Origin: an uncultured Neglectibacter sp.
Lineage (GTDB): Bacteria > Bacillota > Clostridia > Oscillospirales > Acutalibacteraceae
DNA: 64,000 nucleotides
Reading direction: 5' to 3'
Assembly: GCA_937958185.1 (NCBI GenBank)
Contig: CALFFN010000009.1
Coordinates: 1 to 64,000 of the forward strand
How positions within the stretch are numbered: the first letter of the stretch is position 1; each line of letters starts with the position of its first letter. The notes below the pieces were generated by a model that worked only from the letters and a program-made list of their open reading frames with translations, was not told the origin of the DNA and did not search any database. Of this stretch, positions 9,021 to 16,790 are shown in pieces. The position numbers and the translations under genes were made by a program.

Positions 9021-9129
9021 ATCCCAAGTTTTTGGTGAATCGGTCCGTGACAGCGCCGGACATAGCGCCATAGTGCGCCGCTGTTGTCGGACAAAACGAT
9101 AAAAATAAAATTGCAAGGAGCGATGTGTC

Positions 9130-9594
9130 ATGAGTAAAGTAGAAGAAAAGCTGCGGGCGCTGGGGCTGACCCTGCCTGAACCCCCCGCAAAGGGCGGGCT
9201 GTATTCTCCCGCCAAGCGGTTCGGGGAAAAGCTGGTGTACATTTCCGGCTGCGGTCCCTCTGTGGACGGCAGCCAGATCACCGGCAAGCTGGGGGAGAGC
9301 GTCACGGAGGAGCAGGGCTATGTCTATGCCCGGAACAGTATGCTCAATGTGCTGGCGGTGCTCAAGCGGGAGATCGGGGACCTGGACACGGTAAAAAGTG
9401 CGGTCAAGGTCACCTGCTTTGTGGCGTCAGCCCCGGACTTCTACCACCAGCCGCAGGTGGCGAACGGCGGCACACAGCTGTTGATCGACCTGTTCGGCGA
9501 GGAGGCAGGCGCGCCGTCCCGGTCGGCGATCGGGCAGAACGTTCTTCCGGGCAATATGCCTGTGGAGACTGAAGCAATTTTTGAATTGAAATAA
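9130..9594 (+). CDS. Rid-family (YjgF/YER057c/UK114) enamine/imine deaminase-like protein
   Basis: A 154-aa protein of the longer Rid subfamily: AKRFGEKLVYISGCGP, then the VYARNSMLNVLAVLKREIGDLDTVKSAVKVTCFV core, and the C-terminal PSRSAIGQNVLPGNMPVETEAIFEL, where canonical RidA keeps R and E. Rid proteins form trimers that hydrolyse 2-aminoacrylate and similar imines. Its place after a D-serine dehydratase-like gene supports a protective role in the same pathway. The assignment to a particular Rid subclass is not secure. Confidence 0.85.
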   Translation: MSKVEEKLRALGLTLPEPPAKGGLYSPAKRFGEKLVYISGCGPSVDGSQITGKLGESVTEEQGYVYARNSMLNVLAVLKREIGDLDTVKSAVKVTCFVASAPDFYHQPQVANGGTQLLIDLFGEEAGAPSRSAIGQNVLPGNMPVETEAIFELK

Positions 9595-9603
9595 AAACCG
9601 AAG

Positions 9604-9639
9604 GCTCCGCTCAAAGTACGGCGGAGCTCTTCCTTTTAT
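9604..9639 (+). terminator. Probable terminator after the Rid gene
   Basis: A 7-bp stem GCTCCGC/GCGGAGC with a 10-nt loop is followed by TCTTCCTTTTATT. It ends just before the Shine-Dalgarno site of the AraC gene, so some read-through into araC is possible. Confidence 0.55.
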
Positions 9640-9651
9640 TTGAGGTGGGTT

Positions 9652-10542
9652 ATGGAACTGCAGGTCAACGAACAGGGGCAGGAAACCAAGCTGCATGGGA
9701 CATATGGGTTCCCGGTGAATTTGGGGCATAAAAGGATATCCGCTTACGAAACCGGGTCGTTCCCCTGGCACTGGCACAATGAGATCGAGCTGACGCTGGT
9801 GCTGGCAGGGGAGGTGGAATATCGTGTCAACGACAGCAGCTACCTATTGAAAGAGGGCGAGGGGCTTTTTTGCAACGCCAACGCCCTGCATACCGGCTCC
9901 ATGCACGCGGGGGCGGACTGCGACTATCTTTCCCTTACCTTTCACCCGCGGTTCCTGTACGGATACGAGGGCAGCGTGATCCGCACCAAATACGTGGAAA
10001 GCATTATCGAAAGCTCCGCTCTTTCCTCTTTGCAGCTCACCGGGGAAATCCCGTGGCAGCGGGAAGCGCTGGATAGCCTGCGGCGCATTTACGGGCTGTT
10101 TCGGGAAAAGCCGGAGCTGTACGAGCTGGAGGTGCAAAGGCTGCTGCTGGGCATTTGGGCGGGGCTGTACCGGAACTATGGGGACGAGGTGCAGCGCGCT
10201 CCGGTGGAGGACGCGGAAAAAATAGAGCGGTTGCGCGCGCTGCTCTCTTTCCTTCACGGGCACTATGCGGAGAAGGTCACGCTGGAAGATGCGGCGCGGC
10301 AGGTCAATTTATGCAAAAGCGAGTGCTGCCGCTTTTTCAAGAAGCAGATGGGGATATCTATTTTTGAATATTTATTGGAATACCGCGTGGCGCAGAGCAT
10401 GGATCTGTTAAAAAAGGGGTATACTGTAGCGGAGACCTCCGAACGGTGCGGGTTTTCCACCCCCGCCTATTTTACCAAGGTCTTTCACGCGCGGACAGGA
10501 CGCTCGCCCAGCGGATATCGGAAAGAAAGCCGGGAAAACTGA
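9652..10542 (+). CDS. AraC-family transcriptional regulator with cupin sensor domain
   Basis: A ~296-aa regulator. The N-terminal cupin/AraC-ligand domain shows FPWHWHNEIELTLVLAGEVEY and EGEGLFCNANALHT. The C-terminal ~100 residues hold two HTH motifs: VTLEDAARQVNLCKSECCRFFKK and TVAETSERCGFSTPAYFTKVFH ending in TGRSPSGYRKE. ATG 9652 is chosen because GAGGTGG is 6 nt upstream. It sits directly upstream of a sugar ABC operon and most likely activates it. The inducer is unknown. Confidence 0.92.
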   Translation: MELQVNEQGQETKLHGTYGFPVNLGHKRISAYETGSFPWHWHNEIELTLVLAGEVEYRVNDSSYLLKEGEGLFCNANALHTGSMHAGADCDYLSLTFHPRFLYGYEGSVIRTKYVESIIESSALSSLQLTGEIPWQREALDSLRRIYGLFREKPELYELEVQRLLLGIWAGLYRNYGDEVQRAPVEDAEKIERLRALLSFLHGHYAEKVTLEDAARQVNLCKSECCRFFKKQMGISIFEYLLEYRVAQSMDLLKKGYTVAETSERCGFSTPAYFTKVFHARTGRSPSGYRKESREN

Positions 10543-10662
10543 ATAGGGCGCGTCCTGCCGGATGAGCGGTTTATGAATTTCCTCCGAATTTTGTCTGGAT
10601 TTCTAAAATATTAGTAGAAATTTGTGCAATTAACCAAAATGGAGAATTCAACCAAAAAAACC

Positions 10663-10691
10663 TTGAAAAATTCGGCATTGTGTACTAGAAT
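10663..10691 (+). promoter_or_regulatory. Promoter of the sugar ABC operon
   Basis: TTGAAA (10663-10668), a 17-bp spacer and TAGAAT (10686-10691). It lies 240 nt upstream of the binding-protein gene, leaving a long structured leader. Confidence 0.7.
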
Positions 10692-10777
10692 AGAGCCGAA
10701 AAGGGAAAAGAGCCCACGTTCGGCACAAAATGGAAACTGAACTTTCGGCGAAAACCGGGTCCGGCTTTCTTTGTACG

Positions 10778-10857
10778 GAAGATTCTCCTGTGGAGAATCT
10801 TCATGGATCGCTGGTTCCGGCTTTGAAGCGGCGGCTTTTTGCCGACGCCGCTTTTTG
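10778..10857 (+). promoter_or_regulatory. Structured leader with two hairpins, possible attenuator
   Basis: The leader holds an 11-bp perfect stem with a 3-nt loop (10778-10802). A second hairpin, AAGCGGCG/CGCCGCTT (10826-10853), is followed by TTTTTGC and looks like an intrinsic terminator inside the transcript. No known riboswitch was recognised. The remaining leader sequence shows nothing else. Confidence 0.45.
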
Positions 10858-10933
10858 CGCAGCAGGACGTGAAGCTTCTCCCCGCTATTCATCAGCCGCT
10901 TTGCGGCAAATTTCTCTATGGAGGTACAAAAAC

Positions 10934-12301
10934 ATGAAAAGGATCATCGCAATTCTGTTGGCTTGCCTGATGGTTATCGGTGTGTTCGCGGGCTGTGGCA
11001 ACGGTTCCACCAGTTCCGGCACCACGTCCAGCACACCCGCTTCCAACACAGGCACAGAGGGAAACAACAGCACCGCCAACACCGGCGCTACCGGCAAGGT
11101 GTACTACCTGAACGCCAAGCCTGAAGCCGACGAGGCCTGGCAGGCGCTGGCAAAGCAGTACACCAGTGAAACGGGCGTGGAAGTCAAGGTCGTTACCGCC
11201 GCTTCCGGCACCTATGGCGACACCCTGACCGCCGAAATGGCAAAGTCCGCTCCTCCTACCATGTTTCATTGCGGCAATGAGCAGGACCTGATCAACTGGG
11301 GCGACTACTGCCTGGACCTTACCGGCACCGACATTCTGAACGAGATGAGCACCGAGGAATTTAATCTGGTTTCCGACGGCGTTGTGAAGTCCATCGGCTT
11401 CTGCTATGAGGCGTTCGGCATCATCGTCAACAAGGCTCTGCTGGAGCAGGCAGGGCATTCCATTGACGAGATCAAGGATTTTGCTTCCCTGAAGGCTGTT
11501 GCCGAGGATATCCACGGCAGGGCTGCCGAGCTGGGCTTTGACGCGTTTGCCTCCGCCGGTCTGGATTCCTCCTCTTCCTGGAGGTTCTCCGGTCATCTGG
11601 CAAATATGCCCCTGTTCTACGAGTTCCGTGATGACAACGTGACCTCTCAGCCCGCCACCATCACCGGCGCTTATCTGGACAATTACAAGAACATCTGGGA
11701 CCTGTATATCAACAACTCCTCCGCGGAGCCCACCTCCCTGACCTCCGCCACCGGCGACATGAGCCAGGCTGAGTTCGGCACCGGCAAGGCTGTGTTCTGG
11801 CAGCAGGGCACCTGGGAGTACGCCAACATCATCGGCGAGAAGTACGGCATGGACCCTGCCGATCTGGAAATGATCCCGATCTACTGCGGCGTTGACGGCG
11901 AGGAAAAGGCGGGCCTGTGCTGCGGCACCGAGCAGCGCTGGGCTGTGAACTCCAAGGCTCCCGAGGAAGACCAGAAGGCAACTCTGGACTTCATGAAGTG
12001 GGTCGTCACCTCCGAAGCCGGCACCACCATGATGGCAGAGCAGTTTGGTCCCTGCCCCTTCAAGAGCGCCAAGGAGCCGGAGAACGTGTTCTTTCAGAAT
12101 GCCGACGACCATATCGCCAACGGCGATTACGTTGTGACCTGGGTGTTCAACTACACCCCCAACGTGGACAGCTGGAGAGCTTCCGTGGTTTCCGCGCTGG
12201 CCGCGTACTCCGCCGACCAGACCGACGCCAACTGGGACGCCGTGAAGACTGCTTTTGTTGACGGCTGGGCAAACGAGTACAAGGTTCAGAACGGCGGCTG
12301 A
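10934..12301 (+). CDS. Sugar ABC transporter substrate-binding lipoprotein (family 1)
   Basis: About 455 aa. The signal peptide MKRIIAILLACLMVIGVFAG ends in lipobox residue C21, followed by a Ser/Thr/Gly-rich linker and a family 1 extracellular solute-binding fold (SETGVEVKVVTAASGTYGDTL, AVFWQQGTWEYANI, WAVNSKAPEEDQKATLDFMKWVVTSEAG). It should be anchored outside the membrane and deliver an oligosaccharide to the two permeases that follow. An upstream in-frame extension to 10730 was rejected because GGAGG precedes 10934 and the signal peptide begins there. No ATPase gene lies in the operon, as is usual where a shared MsmK-type ATPase serves several transporters. Confidence 0.92.
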   Translation: MKRIIAILLACLMVIGVFAGCGNGSTSSGTTSSTPASNTGTEGNNSTANTGATGKVYYLNAKPEADEAWQALAKQYTSETGVEVKVVTAASGTYGDTLTAEMAKSAPPTMFHCGNEQDLINWGDYCLDLTGTDILNEMSTEEFNLVSDGVVKSIGFCYEAFGIIVNKALLEQAGHSIDEIKDFASLKAVAEDIHGRAAELGFDAFASAGLDSSSSWRFSGHLANMPLFYEFRDDNVTSQPATITGAYLDNYKNIWDLYINNSSAEPTSLTSATGDMSQAEFGTGKAVFWQQGTWEYANIIGEKYGMDPADLEMIPIYCGVDGEEKAGLCCGTEQRWAVNSKAPEEDQKATLDFMKWVVTSEAGTTMMAEQFGPCPFKSAKEPENVFFQNADDHIANGDYVVTWVFNYTPNVDSWRASVVSALAAYSADQTDANWDAVKTAFVDGWANEYKVQNGG

Positions 12302-12347
12302 TTTTAGCTGCTGTGCTCTGAAAACCCAATGATTTGACAGTTTCTGG

Positions 12348-12380
12348 AAGGGGCTGGGCAATGCCCAACCCCTTTCTTTT
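12348..12380 (+). terminator. Intra-operon hairpin after the binding-protein gene
   Basis: AAGGGG(C)TGGGC pairs with GCCCA(A)CCCCTT around an AAT loop, followed by TCTTTTG. Such partial terminators between a binding protein and its permeases usually raise the binding-protein:permease ratio. Confidence 0.65.
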
Positions 12381-12436
12381 GATAAAAGGCTTCTTCTTTG
12401 CCTTATTCGTGAAACTTTTTAGAGGAGGGACTTCTT

Positions 12437-13360
12437 TTGAGCAAAAAAATGAAGTCAAAAGCGCCGGGCAATTCCGCCGTGACCAGCCGGCTGATCCGCC
12501 GCCCGATCCAGCGCTGGTGCTGGCTGTTCATTCTGCCCACCTTTGCGGCGTTCTGCATTGGCTTTGTATGGCCCTTTATTCAGGGCATTTATCTGTCCTT
12601 CTGCAAATTCAACACCCCGCGGGACGCCACATGGCAGGGGATCAGCAACTATTGGAAAGCGCTGAGCGACGCCAGCTTTGTCCACGCGTTCTGGAATACC
12701 GCCGCCTTTGCGGTGGTGTCCATCATTCTGACGAACCTGATCGCTTTCTTCATCGCCTTTGCCCTGACCCAGAAAATGCGGGGCGCCAATCTGTACCGTA
12801 CCGTGTTCTTTATGCCGAACCTGATCGGCGGCGTGGTACTGGGGTATATCTGGAGCATGATCTTTGACGGTATCCTGAAGCAGTACAATACCTATCTCAC
12901 CGCAAATTCCACCTACGGCTTCTGGGGCCTGATCATTCTGGTGGCGTGGCAGCAGATCGGCTACCTGATGATCATCTATATCGCGGGGTTCCAGGCGGTG
13001 CCGGAGGATATGATGGAAGCGGCGAAGATAGACGGCGCCAACGGGTTCCAGACCCTGTTCCGGGTCACCATTCCCAACATGATGCCCTCTATCACCATCT
13101 GCACCTTCCTGACGCTGACCAACGGCTTCAAGCTGTTCGACCAGAACCTTGCCCTGACCGCCGGGGACCCCACCATCATGGTGGAGGGCGGCAAGATCAA
13201 GGCGACGGAAATGCTGGCGCTGAACATTTACAACACCTATAATATCAATGTGAACTGGCACGGCGTTGCGCAGGCAAAGGCGGTCATCTTCTTCCTGCTT
13301 GTGGCGGTGCTGGCGATCGCACAGCTTACCGCGACCCGCAGCAAGGAGGTGCAGCAGTGA
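12437..13360 (+). CDS. Sugar ABC transporter permease (MalF/UgpA type)
   Basis: A 307-aa CUT1 permease with about six hydrophobic segments, beginning near residue 28 (WCWLFILPTFAAFCIGFVWP). The EAA loop EDMMEAAKIDGANGFQTLFRVTIPNMMPS contacts the ATPase. It starts with TTG, chosen because GAGGAGGGA lies 7 nt upstream; ATG 12449 is the alternative. Its stop overlaps the next permease gene, so translation is coupled. Confidence 0.92.
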   Translation: MSKKMKSKAPGNSAVTSRLIRRPIQRWCWLFILPTFAAFCIGFVWPFIQGIYLSFCKFNTPRDATWQGISNYWKALSDASFVHAFWNTAAFAVVSIILTNLIAFFIAFALTQKMRGANLYRTVFFMPNLIGGVVLGYIWSMIFDGILKQYNTYLTANSTYGFWGLIILVAWQQIGYLMIIYIAGFQAVPEDMMEAAKIDGANGFQTLFRVTIPNMMPSITICTFLTLTNGFKLFDQNLALTAGDPTIMVEGGKIKATEMLALNIYNTYNINVNWHGVAQAKAVIFFLLVAVLAIAQLTATRSKEVQQ

Positions 13361-14208
13361 TGAAAGAGAAAAGCTTTTCCAAAGCGAGCTGGATTTTGAC
13401 CATCGTCTTTGGGCTGCTCAGCATCGTGTGGGTCATGCCAATCGTCGAGGTGGTCATAAACTCCTTTAAGTCCAACGCCTTTGTCAATCTGGAGCCTTTT
13501 GCGCTGCCCAGCAGCGAAAGCTTCGTGGGGTTTGACAACTACGCCAAGGGCGTGACCTTCGGCAATTACCCCTTCTTCAAATCCCTGGGCTACAGCTTTG
13601 TGATCACGGTGCTTTCCGTGGGGCTTATCCTGCTTTGCACGTCCATGACGGCATGGTACATTTCCCGGGTGAACAGCGCGTTCTGTAAGTTCTTCTACTA
13701 TTTGTGCCTGTTCTCCATGATCGTACCGTTCCAGATGGTCATGTTTACCCTGACCTTTACGGCGGACCAGCTCAAGCTGAACACCCCCTACACCATTCCC
13801 ATCGTGTACCTGGGCTTTGGCGCGGGGCTTGCCATCTTCATGTTTACCGGGTTCGTCAAGGGGCTGCCACTGGAGATCGAAGAGGCTGCCGCCATTGACG
13901 GCTGCGGTCCGCTGCGCACCTATTTCGGCGTGGTGCTTCCCATGCTGAAGCCCACACTGATCTCCGTGGGTATCCTGCAAACCATGTGGGTGTGGAACGA
14001 TTACCTCCTGCCTTATCTGGTGTTGGACCGTACCAAATATATGACGATCCCCATTCACGTGCAATATCTGAAAGGCAGCTATGGCACGGTAGATTTGGGC
14101 GCTACCATGGCGGTCATCATGTTCAGCATCATTCCCATCATCATCGTCTATATCTTCTGCCAGAAGCACATCATCAAGGGCGTGGCGTCCGGCGCGGTAA
14201 AGGGCTGA
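13360..14208 (+). CDS. Sugar ABC transporter permease (MalG/UgpE type)
   Basis: A 282-aa inner-membrane partner of the preceding permease. It has the EAA motif EIEEAAAIDGCGPLRTYFGVVLPMLKPT and about six membrane segments. ATG 13360 overlaps the upstream TGA (TGATG); a GTG at 13357 is equally possible with AGGAGG 7 nt upstream. With the binding protein and the upstream permease it completes an importer that lacks only the ATPase. Confidence 0.92.
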   Translation: MKEKSFSKASWILTIVFGLLSIVWVMPIVEVVINSFKSNAFVNLEPFALPSSESFVGFDNYAKGVTFGNYPFFKSLGYSFVITVLSVGLILLCTSMTAWYISRVNSAFCKFFYYLCLFSMIVPFQMVMFTLTFTADQLKLNTPYTIPIVYLGFGAGLAIFMFTGFVKGLPLEIEEAAAIDGCGPLRTYFGVVLPMLKPTLISVGILQTMWVWNDYLLPYLVLDRTKYMTIPIHVQYLKGSYGTVDLGATMAVIMFSIIPIIIVYIFCQKHIIKGVASGAVKG

Positions 14209-14290
14209 TAGACGATTCTGGAAAACAAATCTCGGAAAATCAGAGCGCAAAAGGCACGCTTTTGAGGTTCTCAGCACTTTGAAACAAATA

Positions 14291-14335
14291 TTCCCCGCTT
14301 TTCCAAAGGCAACGGAAAGGCGGGGAAATTTTTTT
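14291..14335 (+). terminator. Terminator of the sugar ABC operon
   Basis: TTCCCCGCTTTTCC pairs with GGAAAGGCGGGGAA and is followed by seven T. Confidence 0.85.
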
Positions 14336-14382
14336 AGGATTGCGAATAGTTCCTAAAAAATCAAAAAAATTCTTATTTTCTC

Positions 14383-14413
14383 TTGACTCTTACCCTGCGT
14401 CATGCTTTATACT
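14383..14413 (+). promoter_or_regulatory. MerR-type promoter with 19-bp spacer
   Basis: TTGACT (14383-14388) and TATACT (14408-14413) are separated by 19 bp, the overlong spacing that MerR regulators correct by twisting DNA. The spacer sequence around ACTCTTACCCTGCGTCATG resembles operators of the TipA/Mta-type MerR group. The gene directly downstream is such a regulator, so this is an autoregulatory promoter. Confidence 0.85.
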
Positions 14414-14449
14414 GAAGCTGTACGGGACAAAAGGAGAGGGAACCGAATC

Positions 14450-15175
14450 ATGAGAACAGTACACGAGATCAGTGAAATAGCAGGGGTCAGCGTGCGCACG
14501 CTGCACCATTACGACGCCATCGGGCTGCTAAAGCCCACGGCGGTGACGGAAGCGGGTTACCGGCTGTATGACGATACGGCGCTGGAACGGCTTCAGCATA
14601 TTTTGCTGTTCCGGGAACTGGAGTTTCCCTTAAAGGACATCAAACAGATCCTGGAAGCCCCCAGCTTTGACCCCAAAGAGGCTCTGCGCCAGCAGATCGC
14701 CCTGCTGGAGCTGCGCCGGGACAGGCTGGACGGTCTGATTTCCTTTGCCCGTGACATTTTACAATCAGGAGGAAATACAATGGATTTTACTGTATTTGAC
14801 AAAAGCGAGCTGGAGCGTTGCAGCGCCGAGTCAAAAGAAAGATGGGGAAGCACAGCCGCCTATCGGGAATATGAGAAGCGGGCGCAAAAGGAAGGCGGTA
14901 TGGAACAAACCGCCCAAGAGCTTATGAGCCTTTTTGCGGAGCTGGGCAAGCGGAAATCCCTTTCCCCGGACGACGGCGAGGTGCAGGCATTGACAGAGAA
15001 GCTGCGGCAGTTTATCACCGAACACTATTACACCTGCACGCCGGAAATTTTTGCCGGGCTGGGCAAGCTGTATGCCGGAGACGAGCGCTTCCGCAAAAAC
15101 ATTGACAAGGCAGGCGGCGCAGGCACGGCGGATTTTGTCGGGCAGGCGATCGAGTGTTATTGTAAAGCTGAATAG
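14450..15175 (+). CDS. MerR-family regulator with TipAS effector domain
   Basis: About 241 aa. The N-terminal MerR helix-turn-helix and wing read VHEISEIAGVSVRTLHHYDAIGLLKPTAVTEAGYRLYDD, then a coiled-coil dimerisation helix, then a C-terminal TipAS antibiotic-recognition domain (YEKRAQKEGGMEQTAQELMSLFAELG, FITEHYYTCTPEIFAGLGKLYAGDERF). TipAS proteins bind thiopeptides and other drugs and activate their own or multidrug-resistance genes. ATG 14450 is preceded by AAGGAGAGG. No efflux gene is adjacent, so autoregulation is the only target visible here. Confidence 0.93.
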   Translation: MRTVHEISEIAGVSVRTLHHYDAIGLLKPTAVTEAGYRLYDDTALERLQHILLFRELEFPLKDIKQILEAPSFDPKEALRQQIALLELRRDRLDGLISFARDILQSGGNTMDFTVFDKSELERCSAESKERWGSTAAYREYEKRAQKEGGMEQTAQELMSLFAELGKRKSLSPDDGEVQALTEKLRQFITEHYYTCTPEIFAGLGKLYAGDERFRKNIDKAGGAGTADFVGQAIECYCKAE

Positions 15176-15211
15176 CCTTATACAAAAATGGATCAAGGAG
15201 TGAAAAGCAAG

Positions 15212-16720
15212 ATGGAAACTACGGAACGCTGGGGAATTTTTGAAGTGGCAGTGAACGGTCCCGCCGATGGGAACCCTTTTACGGAGCAGACCATTCAGGC
15301 GGTGTTCACGGGAAAAAACGAGCGGGTAGAGGTTGCGGGCTTCTACGACGGCGAGGGGGTCTACCGGGTGCGGTTCATGCCCTCCTTTGAGGGAGAGTAC
15401 ACCTATGGGCTTTCCGGCAGCTTCCCGGAAGCGTCAGGCGGCGGCGCGTTTACCGTGACCCCGCCCGGTCCGGGCAACCACGGTCCCGTGCGGGTGGTCA
15501 ACCAGTACCACTTTGCTTATGAGGACGCCACGCCCTACTATTCCGTGGGCACCACCTGCTATGCGTGGGCGCACCAGCCGGAAGAAACTCACCGGCAGAC
15601 CTTGCGGGAGCTTGAGAAGGGGTATTTCAATAAAATGCGCTTCTGCGTATTTCCCAAGCACTATATCCACAATTTCCGGGACCCGGAGACCTTCCCCTAT
15701 GAGGGAACGCCTGTGGACAATTCCAATCTCTGCGAGGAGAATTTCACCTATCAGGTGGATTTTTCCGGCAACCATTGGGATTTTACGCGCTTCAACCCCA
15801 AGCATTTCCGGCGGGTGGAGCGGTGCATCACAGAGCTGATGGAGCGGGGGCTGGAAGCGGATATTATTGTAATGCACCCCTACGACCGCTGGGGCTTTTC
15901 CGCCATGACCCCGGAGCAGGACGACCTGTACTGGCACTATGTCATCAACCGCTTCGCCGCTTATCGGAACGTCTGGTGGAGCCTGGCAAATGAGTATGAC
16001 CTGCTGTTCCAGAAGAAGCTGGCGGACTGGGAGCGCTACGCAAAGCTCCTCTGCGAAAACGACCCTTATCGCCACCTGCGGAGCATTCACAACTGCATGG
16101 CGTTCTATGACCACAGCCGCCCCTGGATCACACACTGCTCCCTGCAGCGGCAGGACCTGTACCGCCATGTGGAGTATACCGACGAGTACCGCACCCGCTG
16201 GGGCAAGCCCATTGTGTGGGACGAAATTTCCTACGAGGGCAATATCGACATGGGCTGGGGAAATATCTCCGGGCAGGAGCTGACCCGCCGGTTCTGGGAA
16301 GCCAGCCTGCGGGGCGGCTATGCCGGGCACGGCGAGACCTTCCTTGACCCAGACCACGATATCCTCTGGTGGAGCCATGGCGGCGAGCTGCACGGCGACA
16401 GCCCGGCACGAATTAAATTCCTCCATCAGATTTTGACGGAAACGCCGGGTCTTGGGCTGAAGCGGGGAGAGGGCAGCTTTGACGAAACGGTGGGCGTTCC
16501 CGACGCGGCGGGCTTCAGCGCCGGCGGCTATGAGATTCATTATTATGGCTTTGGGCGCCCCAGCTTCCGGGATTTTATCAAGCCCGGGGGCAGGTGGAAA
16601 GCGGAAGTCATCGACACATGGGAAATGACCGTTGCCGACGCCGGGATTCACAGCGGCAAGTTCCGCATTGCCCTGCCCGGCAAGGAGTATATGGCAGTCC
16701 GCCTGATCCGGGTAGACTGA
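15212..16720 (+). CDS. DUF5060/DUF5605-type glycoside hydrolase
   Basis: A ~502-aa clan-A-like glycosidase. The N-terminal ~90 residues form a beta-sandwich of DUF5060 type (WGIFEVAVNGPADGNPF, YRVRFMPSFEGEYTY). A TIM barrel follows with FNKMRFCVFPKHYIHN, the likely acid/base in WWSLANEYDLL and the likely nucleophile in IVWDEISYEGNID. A short C-terminal beta domain (DUF5605-like) ends the protein. No signal peptide is visible, so it may act on imported oligosaccharides. ATG 15212 has AAGGAG 11 nt upstream and is preferred over ATG 15188, which contains that site inside its coding sequence. Substrate unknown. Confidence 0.8.
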   Translation: METTERWGIFEVAVNGPADGNPFTEQTIQAVFTGKNERVEVAGFYDGEGVYRVRFMPSFEGEYTYGLSGSFPEASGGGAFTVTPPGPGNHGPVRVVNQYHFAYEDATPYYSVGTTCYAWAHQPEETHRQTLRELEKGYFNKMRFCVFPKHYIHNFRDPETFPYEGTPVDNSNLCEENFTYQVDFSGNHWDFTRFNPKHFRRVERCITELMERGLEADIIVMHPYDRWGFSAMTPEQDDLYWHYVINRFAAYRNVWWSLANEYDLLFQKKLADWERYAKLLCENDPYRHLRSIHNCMAFYDHSRPWITHCSLQRQDLYRHVEYTDEYRTRWGKPIVWDEISYEGNIDMGWGNISGQELTRRFWEASLRGGYAGHGETFLDPDHDILWWSHGGELHGDSPARIKFLHQILTETPGLGLKRGEGSFDETVGVPDAAGFSAGGYEIHYYGFGRPSFRDFIKPGGRWKAEVIDTWEMTVADAGIHSGKFRIALPGKEYMAVRLIRVD

Positions 16721-16744
16721 TCGACCTACTGCATAGCACAACAA

Positions 16745-16784
16745 AACACCCCCGTCCTGCCGGTTGGCAGGGCGGGGGTGTTTG
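16745..16784. terminator. Bidirectional terminator between convergent glycosidase genes
   Basis: A 17-bp stem with one mismatch and a GGTT loop. Its A/T flanks serve both the DUF5060 gene on the plus strand and the GH5 gene on the minus strand. Confidence 0.85.
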
Positions 16785-16790
16785 CCGCGT

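Noticed and set aside
10916..12361. 481-aa minus-strand open frame
   Set aside because: Shadow of the sugar-binding lipoprotein gene; low-complexity Gly/Val/His-rich translation with no family pattern.
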